From Glandiceps talaboti (Eukaryota > Hemichordata > Enteropneusta > Spengelidae): DNA of 64,000 nucleotides. Below, piece by piece: positions 1-10,808 of this stretch. The DNA lies in the NCBI RefSeq assembly GCF_964340395.1, contig NC_135552.1, positions 8,062,494-8,126,493 on the forward strand, written 5' to 3'. The translations under genes and the position numbers were made by a program. Under the pieces are notes generated by a model that saw only the letters and a program-made list of their open reading frames with translations, was not told where the DNA came from and made no database searches. Position 1 is the stretch's first letter. The number at the start of each line of letters is the position of its first letter.

Positions 1-549
1 TTTGATATATCTCTTCTCTCTTGTCCTTCACTACGCTGTCTTTTGTTTATCCCTTTGATAACTGACTTATTTCTCCTTGAACTGACAAAGTACTGCGGTC
101 ATATACACAGCTTAGATCAGTAAAACATACAAAGACCACTGTGGTCTGATGAAGCACTGAACTAGTAGTAGTACTGTTATTACCTAACAATCATACAACC
201 CATTATACAATGTGATAACAGAACTGCTTAATAACCAATAACATATCAGCTATGGTAAGTCACACCGGCCAAGACTTTTATTTTTTTCTGCTTCCATGAT
301 ATATTTTACATTCGTATGTATCTAGCCTAATATATGATACAATTCAATAAATAAACAAATTACGCTAAATTATCACCTAAACGGTAAAAATAGTTAGAAG
401 TCAGAAAATGTAACTTGTGCAGTACATATATGGATGAAACACGCAATAGTTTTGGCCTGTACGTACGTCACGCCATAGTATTTTGGATCGTTCGTTACAT
501 TAAGTTATCATACAAATTACAACAACTTTTTTTTTTTTTTTTTAAAGGT
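1..549. other. 3' flank of the minus-strand TPR-TIR gene
   Basis: No coding sequence is visible. On the minus strand this is downstream of the TPR-TIR stop codon. A 17-nt T run at 527-543 reads as poly(A) beginning 7 nt after the stop. A canonical AATAAA lies at 277-282 on the minus strand, which would give a 3' UTR of about 270 nt. Confidence 0.6.
277..282 (-). promoter_or_regulatory. Candidate polyadenylation signal (AATAAA)
   Basis: AATAAA on the minus strand about 270 nt past the stop codon of the 550-2793 gene. The motif is common by chance in AT-rich DNA, so support is only positional. Confidence 0.35.
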
Positions 550-2793
550 TTATCTTTTGAGTGTCTTAATTAACTGTTCCCAGTGTTCAAGTTTAACCAG
601 ACCTTGATAACATGGCATGTACGTTAAATCAGCGATCTCTTCAGGAGGTTCACATTGCTTTAACATTACAGGTACAATGCACTGTCTTCGTATGGATTGC
701 AGCAATGCTTGCCGTACTTCATACTGACACCAACTACTACGAAGGAAGTCTGGTGTCATCACTACCACGAATTTGTAACTTTGTTTTATACACTGACAAA
801 TATTCTTAACAATTGGTTTACCGATCGTGAAATCCCTTTCATGTAGGCATCCTTCCAGTCCCTGTAGTTCAAGTCTGTCAAAGAATGGCTCCACCCAGTT
901 TTTATCTTTGGCACAGTAGCACATGAAGAAATCAAACTCAAACATATTTTCATGTTTCTTCTCTTGGGGTGCCATTAGGAACGAAGGAGTGTGGCGAACA
1001 GTACTACTCGAGGACGAAGCGGGGACAATGTCACGATTAGCATGATTAGTCCCAGCTGTTGACGACTTTTGACCCTCGACACTTGACAGAGGTAGTGGAC
1101 CACTGCAGCTGTACGATGACGAAGGGGTGGAACTAACAAGGGATGATACAGATTTCATGTGATATTCATTTAGAGTCGTATTTGGAACAGACACAGAGGA
1201 AGATATATCTTGAATTGAATGGTTTTCAACTGTGCTTGAAAGTGATGAGGGACCACTGAAGGAAGTTGGGGTGGTGAATTGAACAATCGGGGACTCCTGG
1301 TATGCACCTTCCACAAAACCAGAATCACATTTCTCACCAGGGAAACTTAATTCGGGTTTCTTCATGACGTTGATATACCCAGGTCTATCTTCCATAATGA
1401 ATTCCTCATCTTCTCTATTGTTACCAGGGTTACTTCCGTCATCCACGTCCTCCCATTTCTCATCTATCCAGACCATGCAGTTTTGTTTCCATTCTTCTCG
1501 TCTTTTCTTGGCTTCTTGGTAACGAATTTCAGAACTTTCCTCTTCGCCAGCGTCTCGGAGGCATCGAGCCCAACGCTCGTACGTAAGAGCTGGATCGAAA
1601 TAATCAAACACCATAAGTTCACATTTGACAGCAATACTGAATTCTTCAAGAGCAGCATCAAAGTCTTGCCGTAGGTGATAGACGTAAGCTAAGTCAGAGT
1701 GATCGGCATGGGTGTTTTCAAACGTCATTGCACGACGGAAGTCTGATATCGCCTTATCCAGGAGTTCATCTCTAGATATGTTATCCCTAGTTTCATACTC
1801 TAAATCTTTGTACATTGCTACGTACATGTTTGCTCTCCATCTAAAGGCAAACCAAGACGGCAGTTTTTCAATAGCGTCTGTTAGTAGCTTATCCGCCAGA
1901 TCATACTGTTTTAACTTTGCGTATTCTGAGCCCACTCGTCTTACTATGGCATGGTGATCCGATAACTGCATCGCCATGTCAAAACAGTACGTGGCGGTGA
2001 AGCGACTCGTATCATCTTTGTCACTTAGAGCCTCAGCCAATGACCGCTTACCTTTGCAATGATTGACAAGTATTCCAAGAAACGTCCAACATAGAGCACA
2101 CGTGCGTGTCATAGTACTTTTGATTTCAATGGCTTCATAGAAACATCTCACTGCAGAGACAAAACTTTCATTAAGTCTTTCATCCGAGGCTCCAAGATTG
2201 ATCAAATATGAATCTTTAATGTACAGGACAAGCCCGTAATCAAACAACCAATCAGCTCGCTCAGGTGTATTCAGAGACCAACCTATTTCAGCTGCTTTTC
2301 TTGTATACGTGATGTGTCTGAATGCCTTTTTGTCGTCATGCGCAGTGAACCACTTAACTGATCTTCCCCGGTCAGCATACGCCCTGGCCAGGACAAGTTC
2401 GTCAATATTCTCACATTGCAATATCTTCTTGAGTTTCTCCTCATATTTTCGACACAGGCTGAGTCTTCCTTGCTGTCTATATACATACCACATGTTACCC
2501 ATGGCGTTAACGTTACGGGGATCTTTAGCCAATACTTCTTCAAATTTCCGAATTGCCCCTCTTCCATCCTCCAGACCGAAAGCGATGTAGCCGTGTAAAT
2601 TCACCAAGTAGCAGAAGTCGGTTGGACACTTGTCAAAGTCACATTCTTCTGACGTCTGAACTACCTGTGTTAACCATTTCTGTCTCTGTTCTAGTTTCTT
2701 TACCTTCAAGTCTTGGAGTTCAGGCCAGGTGAGGTGACAGCCAAGTCCGAAAGTTGGATCAGGTTCACGGTCGATCGATGTCATCATCATCAT
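550..2793 (-). CDS. IFIT-like TPR protein with C-terminal TIR domain (747 aa)
   Basis: Single uninterrupted reading frame. An in-frame TGA lies immediately before the first ATG (a run of four Met codons), so the N-terminus is bounded if there is no upstream intron. Residues 17-23 read LGCHLTW, matching the C-H-F-T-W motif near the N-terminus of vertebrate IFIT proteins. Residues about 60-440 form TPR-like helical pairs, for example GYIAFGLEDGRGAIRKFEEV and the DLAYVYHLRQDFDAALEEF block near 367-385. P-G-Y-I-N is at 471-475, followed by a Ser/Thr-rich, probably disordered linker (about 500-605). A TIR domain occupies 618-747: box 1 FDFFMCY near 620, box 2 R653-D-F-T-I-G658, and W688-C-x-Y-E692, with E692 at the position of the catalytic Glu of NADase-type TIRs but also conserved in signalling TIRs. 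The BB-loop Pro is Ile here. The protein is probably cytosolic, since no signal peptide or membrane segment is seen. A role in innate immune sensing is inferred. It lies head to head with the paralogue at 7951-9906. Confidence 0.93.
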   Translation of the reverse strand: MMMMTSIDREPDPTFGLGCHLTWPELQDLKVKKLEQRQKWLTQVVQTSEECDFDKCPTDFCYLVNLHGYIAFGLEDGRGAIRKFEEVLAKDPRNVNAMGNMWYVYRQQGRLSLCRKYEEKLKKILQCENIDELVLARAYADRGRSVKWFTAHDDKKAFRHITYTRKAAEIGWSLNTPERADWLFDYGLVLYIKDSYLINLGASDERLNESFVSAVRCFYEAIEIKSTMTRTCALCWTFLGILVNHCKGKRSLAEALSDKDDTSRFTATYCFDMAMQLSDHHAIVRRVGSEYAKLKQYDLADKLLTDAIEKLPSWFAFRWRANMYVAMYKDLEYETRDNISRDELLDKAISDFRRAMTFENTHADHSDLAYVYHLRQDFDAALEEFSIAVKCELMVFDYFDPALTYERWARCLRDAGEEESSEIRYQEAKKRREEWKQNCMVWIDEKWEDVDDGSNPGNNREDEEFIMEDRPGYINVMKKPELSFPGEKCDSGFVEGAYQESPIVQFTTPTSFSGPSSLSSTVENHSIQDISSSVSVPNTTLNEYHMKSVSSLVSSTPSSSYSCSGPLPLSSVEGQKSSTAGTNHANRDIVPASSSSSTVRHTPSFLMAPQEKKHENMFEFDFFMCYCAKDKNWVEPFFDRLELQGLEGCLHERDFTIGKPIVKNICQCIKQSYKFVVVMTPDFLRSSWCQYEVRQALLQSIRRQCIVPVMLKQCEPPEEIADLTYMPCYQGLVKLEHWEQLIKTLKR

Positions 2794-3271
2794 TCACACA
2801 ATTACAGAGACCGCGATACACATGCATGACACAGAATGTACGATAAGTGAGGGAAATGTGAACAAGACAAACCGTAGAATCCGCCGAACGCCATGTTTCA
2901 AATTTGCATATCAAATGTAGCCTACATGGTACATCATGTTTTCTATCGGTGTCCAAATCCATAAATCACCACATAGATATCATCATAGCGTTGCCCTGGT
3001 CGCATATGCATCAAAACAGTACCTCATGTCTTCTAATTATTACATAACAGTTAAAGTACGGCACTGGTATTACGGAAAAACGCCAACGAAAGGGAAAGTG
3101 ATACTAGCATTCAGTTGGAAAGTACCGGCCATTGAAAACCTCCATAAGAATAGAGGTTAAAGGTCACACATTGAATACGATACGTATTGCTGCAGTTGAT
3201 ACCTATGTACATATGTGTATGTATAAGGTCTACAACTCAGCTACACAAGGTAAACCAAATATTTCGCAAAA

Positions 3272-3490
<219 letters not shown>

Positions 3491-3492
3491 TT

Positions 3493-3552
3493 GCTATTAC
3501 GCTCTGCCACTGCGGTATAGAGCACTGTCTTAGCAGATTGATACTCACCGAG

Positions 3553-3560
<8 letters not shown>
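3493..3560. repeat. Direct repeat flanking a palindrome, copy 1
   Basis: The segment beginning ATTACGCTCTGCCACTGCGG and ending in GATACTCACCGAGTTATATAT recurs almost unchanged at 3746-3812, on the other side of the palindrome at 3592-3746. Both copies run into TA repeats. Confidence 0.85.
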
Positions 3561-3591
<31 letters not shown>

Positions 3592-3596
<5 letters not shown>

Positions 3597-3746
3597 TTGG
3601 TAGTACTGGAACTCTTTCTTGGTCGTAACTCGGAGTTTCACGCATAGTGCGATCGTCAGACAACTCTCTGAGAGTTGTCTGACGATCGCACTATGCGTGA
3701 AACTCCGAGTTAAAACCAAGAAAGAGTTCCAGTACTACCAAAACTA
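3592..3746. repeat. Near-perfect palindrome, 77-bp arms with 1-bp spacer
   Basis: Arms 3592-3668 and 3670-3746 are inverted repeats with two mismatches (GGTCGTAAC against GGTTTTAAC) around a single T at 3669. A further partial copy of the right arm is at 3855-3916. With the flanking (TA)n tracts this looks like a foldback, TA-inserting MITE family that has inserted or recombined repeatedly. Confidence 0.9.
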
Positions 3747-3812
3747 TTACGCTCTGCTACTGCGGTATAGAGCACTGTCTTAGCAGATTGATACTCACCG
3801 AGTTATATATAT
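3746..3812. repeat. Direct repeat flanking a palindrome, copy 2
   Basis: Second copy of the 3493-3560 segment, again ending in CACCGAGTTATATATATA. Confidence 0.85.
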
Positions 3813-3912
3813 ATATAAATATAACTCGCGTACATGTACATAATACCATCAGATGATCGCGCAATGCGTGAAACTCCGAGTTACAACCAAGAAAGAGTTC
3901 CAGTACTACCAA

Positions 3913-3915
<3 letters not shown>

Positions 3916-3989
<74 letters not shown>
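3916..3989. repeat. (TA)n microsatellite
   Basis: Pure alternating TA of about 74 bp directly after the partial palindrome arm at 3855-3916. Confidence 0.97.
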
Positions 3990-3990
<1 letters not shown>

Positions 3991-4064
3991 CAAAAACGTA
4001 TTTACATTTATTTGATTCAAAATGAAATGTATACCCATATATATAATATATACATGTATATGGT

Positions 4065-4113
4065 TGCATATGTGTGTGTATGTGTGTGTATATATGTGTG
4101 TATATATATGTGT

Positions 4114-4147
<34 letters not shown>
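4065..4147. repeat. (GT)n/(TGTA)n microsatellite
   Basis: Interrupted TGTG and TATG repeats ending in an almost pure (GT)n. A similar sequence surrounds both ends (a TTTACATTTAT...AAAATGTATAC motif at about 3998-4032 and 4178-4214). Confidence 0.9.
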
Positions 4148-4776
4148 TCATCATATTTATGATAAACGAAAACGTCTTTACATTTATATGATTTTTGTTT
4201 CAAAATAAAATGTATACGGGTCCCCATACAAATATATACACAATGAAAATCAACCCTCCGTTTCTTAGTAACCAGGAACAATTCACTTTTTCAAGTCCTA
4301 ATTCACAAACATGTTCTTCTTATTTCATTTTACCAGAAACGAGAAAAAATATTTAAAAAAACCCAACCAGTTTGAGTACAACGAGTCAAGACATTCGTTT
4401 GTTGGAGAGTCACCTTGAAGAGAAGGAGACTACTCTGGGAGACACATTTAAAATCAAAGATGTAGATACGCATTGCGTAATCATAATTGAAGCGAGAATA
4501 CTTATGGAAAAACGTAGCTGAAATAGGGTATCCAGACTGAGCATGCTCAAACATACAAACAAAGGACTATGGGATTATCTTTAGTTATCATTATACCTAA
4601 TACGGAGGTATCAATAGAATAAACCTCCTACAAAGGTCAAGGTAACCATATATTGATTATCTGTGGTTACTTACGATGTAACAATATCGTTTACAATACT
4701 GATATTTAGTATCACATTTCCCATGCATGATGCAGCATTCATGATCGCAGGTTTTTATGTGTACTAACACTAAAAG

Positions 4777-4849
4777 GACAACAACAACAACAACAACAAC
4801 AAAAAAACCAACAACAACAACAAAAACAACAACAACAACAACAACAACA
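4777..4849. repeat. (ACA)n microsatellite
   Basis: ACAACA triplets with short A-rich interruptions. Confidence 0.9.
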
Positions 4850-5924
4850 TGGCAGTTGTCAAAACAGAATTGTCAACTCCGGCGAAAAAATCAATTAGAA
4901 AGAACCTGAACGACGAACTCGATATCAGACGCCCCAAAAGTTATTGAAAGAAAAGAAAGACAGGTCTTAATTTGAGTATAACAGAAACACTTAGGTCTTG
5001 AAAAAACGACTTCTTTTTAGGACAAAAAAGAAGAATAAATTAAATTAAACATGAGAAAGATGGATGTCCTAAAAAAGTACTTTAGGCTAACAACGGTCTA
5101 ATTTTGTATATATGGATATCCGTTGCTAGGAAGGACGCGGAAGCGCTCACTTAAAACAGTATAACCACTCCGGTCTATGCAGGGGCATTAGGCATCAATA
5201 TCAATTCGGAGGAAATCTGAAAATTATAGTAATAAAGGCCCAAGTGAGGTGAATATGTATGAATATGTATGCGTCACAATTACATCATACTAGTACTTGT
5301 TGCTTGTTTCTTTAATTTTTTATAATATATTTTATAAGCTTATTACATACTCACAAATATTCCATTGGGATTATGGATGAATGTGTAAAGCCAGAAATAC
5401 AATGTGAAAAATATAAATAAACGACATTAAGATGTACATGTACTCTTTCTGTGCCATCACGCAGACATCAAAGTGTGTCTGCTTCTAGCTAGTTGCAGAA
5501 TTAAAATTTAATGGTCTATTTCAATTTCATTTAGAAACAAATTGTAGCAAGAAATTGCAATCTAGCTATCTTACAGAGCAGAATGTGCAGTTTCTTATTA
5601 GTTTCTGCATGGTTGTACCGAACAGAGCCGGTCAACACTAACATGAAATGGGCAGTAAGTATAGGCACTGAGGACACAACATAATACAAAGACTGAAGGT
5701 TCATCATTTATTGTGGCCACTCATTTATAGCTGATATAGTTTCCAGGGACAGCGCCAACAACGGCGAATCTTTCAGTCAAAGATTTACCATGTGTACCAA
5801 TAAAACCGTCTGAAAGAGGTGTGTATGTTTCGCTGATAACCATAGACCCTACACGTAAGTCTATGTGATAACTAAGTATACCAAAACAAACGAACTTTAT
5901 TTGTATTTAGATGCGGTCTTTGAC

Positions 5925-6213
5925 CAATCGGATTAAAATCTAACGTGTTGAAAGCGGCTAGATGTCTTTATTTACCTCTATTTCAGTCACTTGTAAGCAA
6001 ATATTCTTTTCCAGGATGGTAATATTCTAGTCTAGGATCGATCATAATACAAAATAATTATAATGACGTTACATTACGATATTCTAAAAATACCGTTGCC
6101 GGTGATTGCTCCGGAATATGCTATACTATAATTAGACTAGAATATTACCATCCGCGAATAGAATATTAACTCACAAGTAACTGTGCTCTACTTCCATCTT
6201 TTTGTGTCGTTTG
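5925..6213 (-). mobile_element. MULE-like MITE copy split by a second MITE
   Basis: CAATCGGATTAAAATCTAAC at 5925, followed by AAAGCGGCTAGATGTCTTTATTTACCTCTATTT, matches the reverse complement of the 10665-10808 element (AAAGCGGTTAGATATCTTTATTTGCCTCTATTT). The match resumes after the insertion at 5984-6185 with CCATCTTTTTGTGTCGTTT. The far terminal repeat is not recognisable, so the copy is truncated. Confidence 0.65.
5984..6185. mobile_element. hAT-like foldback MITE with 8-bp target duplication
   Basis: The inverted termini are CAGTCACTTGTAAGC at the left and CTCACAAGTAACTGTG at the right. Inner arms also pair (GGATGGTAATATTCTAGTCTA with TAGACTAGAATATTACCATCC). The flanks CTCTATTT (5976-5983) and CTCTACTT (6186-6193) form an 8-bp target duplication with one mismatch. 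The insertion interrupts an older MITE, which confirms the boundaries. Confidence 0.75.
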
Positions 6214-6347
6214 AAATTTGTTCCGGGTGATATCGATCGCGAAGGCTTGATGACATACATAAACAGTTGTGTGACAGCAGTATCTCAACTCAATGGCGCA
6301 AATGGATCTCCCTAACGACTAACCAAAAGACGTCGTCGGGATTACAC

Positions 6348-6455
6348 ATTTAAAAACACAAACACAAACACAAACAAAAACAACCAAAAACAACAAACAA
6401 ACAAACGAACAAACAAACAAAAATACAAAAAAAAAAACAGAAACAAAAAAAAAAG
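6348..6455. repeat. (AAAC)n-rich low-complexity tract
   Basis: Repeats of ACAAACAC, AACA and poly(A) runs. An open frame on the minus strand here is only a translation of this repeat. Confidence 0.85.
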
Positions 6456-6787
6456 ATCAACTACGAGTACAAGAACAAACAACAGTTTGGCTGAAACAGT
6501 ATAAACTAAAGTGAGGTAATATAGATATGTAGACACGTATCTGAATAAAATAACACCTATATTTTCAAAAGCCAAATTAATTGCAATTTGAAACGCTGTA
6601 TTACAATTCAATTCAATTGATTGTATTAGGTCTCTTGGCCAATGAGTACACCGTTAAATAACAGTACAAATGACGTCACAATGGAGCAACTGTACAACAT
6701 GTTTAAGTGCTGATACAGTTCGACACAAAAACCCAACATGGTTGGAGAAGGTATAAATGACAATTAAATAAATGCATGAATAAATAA

Positions 6788-6903
6788 ATAGATGGACGGG
6801 TGGATGGATGGATGGATGGATGGGTGGGTGGGTGGGTGGGTAGGTGGATGGATGGATGGATGGATGGGTGGAAGGATGGATGGATAGATAGATAGATAGA
6901 TAT

Positions 6904-6970
<67 letters not shown>

Positions 6971-7001
6971 TACAGACAGACAGATAGATAGATATATAGT
7001 T
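6788..7001. repeat. (GGAT)n/(GGTG)n/(GATA)n/(GACA)n tetranucleotide array
   Basis: Successive blocks of GGAT, GGTG, GATA and about 17 GACA units. The 145-aa minus-strand frame across it is a repeat translation. Confidence 0.95.
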
Positions 7002-7950
7002 AATTATTGTCAAATCTAATTTTGAACGCTTTATAACTAAACATCTTGTTTGTCTCACTTTACGGCATGAGAACGTGACAAATGTGTACATATTCGGAAA
7101 CTCCCAGAAATATCAATATTTCGGAATTAACTCTTAAATTCTTAAATTAGTATATTTCGGACAAACTAAAACGAAACGATCATCTTCCAAAAGTTCACAA
7201 TGTCTGCAAACTCTTATCATCAAACGATTTTCTAACACTGAAGTCTAGAGTCATCTGCCTGATTCAATTTCTAGTCTATGCGACGAAACTAATTTGAATA
7301 AATCAACGTATCTGAATAAATTAACACCTGTATTTTCAACAGCAAAATATTGAAACGCTGTATTGCATACATGCATGTTCCTTTCCGATGTGTTGTAACT
7401 GCAACACACGGTCCTGTTTACCATGTTTACTAACATTATGGAATGAACCCGGGAATAAGTAGGGACTTCCCCACCATGGTTATTTTTAGAATGCCCTACG
7501 TCATTGAAGCTCAAAGCTGTTACATAAACATTGCGCATGACTGTCTACCATTGAGCATTGACTTGCCCGGTCTCATGATCTATAGTTTTTTTGTTCTCTA
7601 CCTCGTCTTATGTAAGATAAGATATACACGTCAGGAAGATAGATTACGTGGGTAAGCGTGTACATTTCTATTCTTGCAAGGAACCATATCCAATTCGTCG
7701 CCGGGTTATTTTAATTGTTCACCGACTGGAACTCGACCTCATGACTGGTTAACAATAACATCACCGTGAAGGAACTCCAAATGACAACAGAGGAAAACAG
7801 GTTTAGGTCTACTAGAGGTCATTGACCAGACACAGTCATGACACTGAAGTTGTATTTGTTGTTATGAACGTCATTGGAATATGATATCCATATCTGGAAT
7901 ACCAACGCACGCGCACCCCAGCATGTTTCCAATATATACATTTAGCCAAT

Positions 7951-9906
7951 ATGTCGGATATCGTCGGGGAATCTAAAGCAGGGGAATCTGACGTTGACGA
8001 CACATGCGCAGTAGTAATCGATGAGCTTGGCTGTCATTTTACCTGGCCTGAACTACAAGGTAAAGATACCAAAACACTTGAACGCACCAAAAGTGCTTTG
8101 GCGAGTATTGTGTCGCAAATCGAAGAATGCGATTTCGCCACGCTTCCAAGTCGGTCTGCATCGCTTGTCAATCTACAAGGTTTTATAGCATATAGCTTGA
8201 AAGATGACGACACAGCTATCGAAAAATTTGAACAAGTCTTACAGCACGATCCACAAAATCATAACGCTCTTGCCAGTTTGGCATACATTTACGAAAAACT
8301 TGGACATTTGCGGCAACTTGGAACGTATTTGTCGGGACTCAAACATATCCATTCTAAAATTCTCACTGAAAAGCGTAATACCATCAGATCGCGGAGTCTG
8401 GTCGATCGTGGCCATGCAGTTCGTTTCTTCGAGCAGGACTCGAGACAGTTTTCGTACATGAGTTACTTTCGTGAGGCTGCCGAGTACGGACAAAGAAGTG
8501 ACTGTACAACACCCGAGCGAGCAGAATGGATTTTCGACTATGCACTTGCCCTTTACAGACGAGATAATCATTTTATTTTCGCTGATGCAAGTTTGATGAT
8601 ATTAAATCGAAGTTTCAGGGAAGCGGCAGAACATTTTTACGGCGTAACTACAATAAATGCCCCTTCAGTTCGCAACCGGGCTCTTTCCTGGGTATTTCTC
8701 GGTGTTTTGCTAAACAATGTGAAAGGACGTTATCTGTCTGATGTGTTACCTAACGTACCCGACGTGTTGACTTTGACAGCAGAAAAATGTCTGCGTCGGG
8801 GACTACAACTTTCGCAAGGTCCATACGTGACACGGCGCGTAGCTGCTGAATTCTTGCGTATGGGACACTACGATTTGGCAATGAAATACTTCGATATGTC
8901 TTTGGAGAGTTTAAAGTCTTGGTTTGCTTACAGGCATAAAGGGCGACTCCTCCTTGCTATGTACGAGGATGATAAATATAATTATCCAGCTGATAAGAAA
9001 GAACTTCTGTTCAAGGCAAAAGAAAACTTAAACATGGCTTTGGAAATGAAGGAAGTCCACGCGGACTACTCCGATTTAGGATATGTGTATTTTTTACTTG
9101 GAGAATACAGGAAAGCTGCTAGAAACTTCAAAGACGCTGTTCTTAGCAAAGAAGACGATTATTTCAACCCTGTGGACACATACCACAGATGGTCGCGATG
9201 TTTGGAAGCGATGGGAGAAATTGATGGGGCACAAGCAATATCGAAAAGGGGAGAAACAGTCGCAAAGAAAATCAAAGAATTGACAATGGCGGCTGGGGAT
9301 GGGGATTACCATGGCGACAGTTGTCAAGGTGATTGCAATAAAATATCTACGAAGGATATGCCTGGTTATATCAATCTCGTGAAAGAGTACAGAATTCACT
9401 TGCGTACAGCAAGGCGGAAAACAAGACAGTTGAGTTGTCGGGACATGTACTTGTCGACACAGTTGTACAACCGTGAAGATGGCAAAACATCAAAGTCACT
9501 GCCGTTTGATTTCCTTTTGTCGTTCGACGTGAAAGATGAAGAATGGGCACTAGCTCTGTTGACACGACTTGAAAAAGATCAAAAGTTACGAGGGATAATT
9601 CACTTTCGAGACTTCATCCCGGGAGAAGCAATTGTGGATAATATTGTTCATTTTATCGAGAAGAGCTATAAGACCATAGTGATTTTGACGCCAAATTTCA
9701 TCGCTAGTAAGTGGTGCAGGTACGAATTAAAACAAGCGCACTGCGTTGCCATGGAATCGGATAGAAATACCATCGTTCCCATTTTACTACAGACGTGTGA
9801 AGTACCGAAAGAAATACGAGACTTAACGTACTTCAGGTGCCAACATGGTCAGTTATCAGCCTTGGACTTCGATAAATTAACACAATTATTAACGCAGTCC
9901 AATTGA
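7951..9906 (+). CDS. IFIT-like TPR protein with C-terminal TIR domain (651 aa)
   Basis: Single-exon frame. An in-frame TGA lies about 72 nt upstream, with 7951 the first ATG after it. LGCHFTWPEL at residues 26-35 matches the C-H-F-T-W motif of vertebrate IFITs. TPR-like repeats span about 70-440, including NLQGFIAYSLKDDDTAIEKF near 74-93 and DLGYVYFLLGEYRKAARNF near 375-393. The insert LLAMYEDDKYNYPADKKELL before the last repeats resembles the same place in IFIT5. P-G-Y-I-N is at 471-475, exactly the position in the divergent paralogue. The TIR domain occupies about 518-651: FDFLLSF box 1, R553-D-F-I-P557-G box 2 with the BB-loop proline present, and W588-C-x-Y-E592. There is no signal peptide or membrane helix. 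The linker before the TIR is about 100 residues shorter than in the paralogue. It is likely a cytosolic innate immune sensor or adaptor; ligand and enzymatic activity are unknown. Confidence 0.95.
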   Translation: MSDIVGESKAGESDVDDTCAVVIDELGCHFTWPELQGKDTKTLERTKSALASIVSQIEECDFATLPSRSASLVNLQGFIAYSLKDDDTAIEKFEQVLQHDPQNHNALASLAYIYEKLGHLRQLGTYLSGLKHIHSKILTEKRNTIRSRSLVDRGHAVRFFEQDSRQFSYMSYFREAAEYGQRSDCTTPERAEWIFDYALALYRRDNHFIFADASLMILNRSFREAAEHFYGVTTINAPSVRNRALSWVFLGVLLNNVKGRYLSDVLPNVPDVLTLTAEKCLRRGLQLSQGPYVTRRVAAEFLRMGHYDLAMKYFDMSLESLKSWFAYRHKGRLLLAMYEDDKYNYPADKKELLFKAKENLNMALEMKEVHADYSDLGYVYFLLGEYRKAARNFKDAVLSKEDDYFNPVDTYHRWSRCLEAMGEIDGAQAISKRGETVAKKIKELTMAAGDGDYHGDSCQGDCNKISTKDMPGYINLVKEYRIHLRTARRKTRQLSCRDMYLSTQLYNREDGKTSKSLPFDFLLSFDVKDEEWALALLTRLEKDQKLRGIIHFRDFIPGEAIVDNIVHFIEKSYKTIVILTPNFIASKWCRYELKQAHCVAMESDRNTIVPILLQTCEVPKEIRDLTYFRCQHGQLSALDFDKLTQLLTQSN

Positions 9907-10008
9907 TATTGAGTCGTGTGTGCAACTCGGAGAAGAACACAGTCCATTTGTGAGCTGATTTGAGGAGCGGTTATGTAGTAAGAATTATATTACTGAAATG
10001 TTTGCAGC

Positions 10009-10014
10009 AATAAA
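10009..10014 (+). promoter_or_regulatory. Polyadenylation signal AATAAA
   Basis: Canonical AATAAA 103 nt after the stop codon of the plus-strand TPR-TIR gene, a typical 3' UTR distance. Confidence 0.65.
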
Positions 10015-10664
10015 GGCATTATGAACGTATTTTAGTGTTAGTCAAAAACGCTGCGGCAATGATGGGTAACCGTTTATACACCGTTGATGACGTCATTAGA
10101 GCGTGTTGTTTGCGAGATACACAGTATGATGAAATCCAACGGTACATGAAATCCGTTTATTGATGCACGACTTTAGTTGGCCATTATATAATGAATATTG
10201 TGATATTATCAATACTACAGAATCACTCCTCAATGCTCAAGTCACCAAGTGACTGTGGAGAAGATCATACACAGTAACATTATGATGATGGAATACTAGT
10301 AGACAGGGTAGTATTATCATGTATATGTATTCTCCTATTTGCCTGAGTACAGTATACATGTAACTAGATATGTTACATAAGTGTACAAGGAATTGGTCTC
10401 GGTTGTGAAACACGGAATAGAATCAACCCAGACTTTACATGTAAGAGCAAGTTGCATATAGAATTTATAGAAGACGATACAAAATGTCAATGTTGATGAA
10501 ACTAGGACTGAAGAACTTGACCACTTCACTACGGTGAGGGTGGGGTGGGTTGGGGTTGGGGAGGGTTGGGTAAGAATACATTTTCTCACATGTTTTAATG
10601 TACGATGACGTTTTGAGAAATTGATATTTAGAACTCAGGTAGATGATGGTTCCAGCTGCCACAC

Positions 10665-10808
10665 CAATCTGATTAAAATCTGATGTGGTTAACGGAAGGC
10701 GGGGGGGGGGGGGGTGTACAAAACAAACGACATAAAACGATGGAAATAGAGGCAAATAAAGATATCTAACCGCTTTCACCAATCACCACATCAGATTTAA
10801 TCATATTG
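10665..10808. mobile_element. MULE-like MITE with 9-bp target duplication
   Basis: Ends CAATCTGATTAAAATCTGAT and, inverted, ATCAGATTTAATCATATTG. The flanks CTGCCACAC (10656-10664) and ATGCCAAAC (10809-10817) match at 7 of 9 positions, an aged 9-bp target duplication. It is the same family as 46761-47002 and 47415-47637. A G run sits inside the element. Confidence 0.7.

Noticed and set aside
612-809. Plus-strand 65-aa frame and other short frames over 550-2793 and 7951-9906
   Set aside because: They are shadows in other frames of the two TPR-TIR coding regions.
6342-7091. Minus-strand frames of 89 and 145 aa
   Set aside because: They lie over CAAA and GATG/GACA microsatellites.
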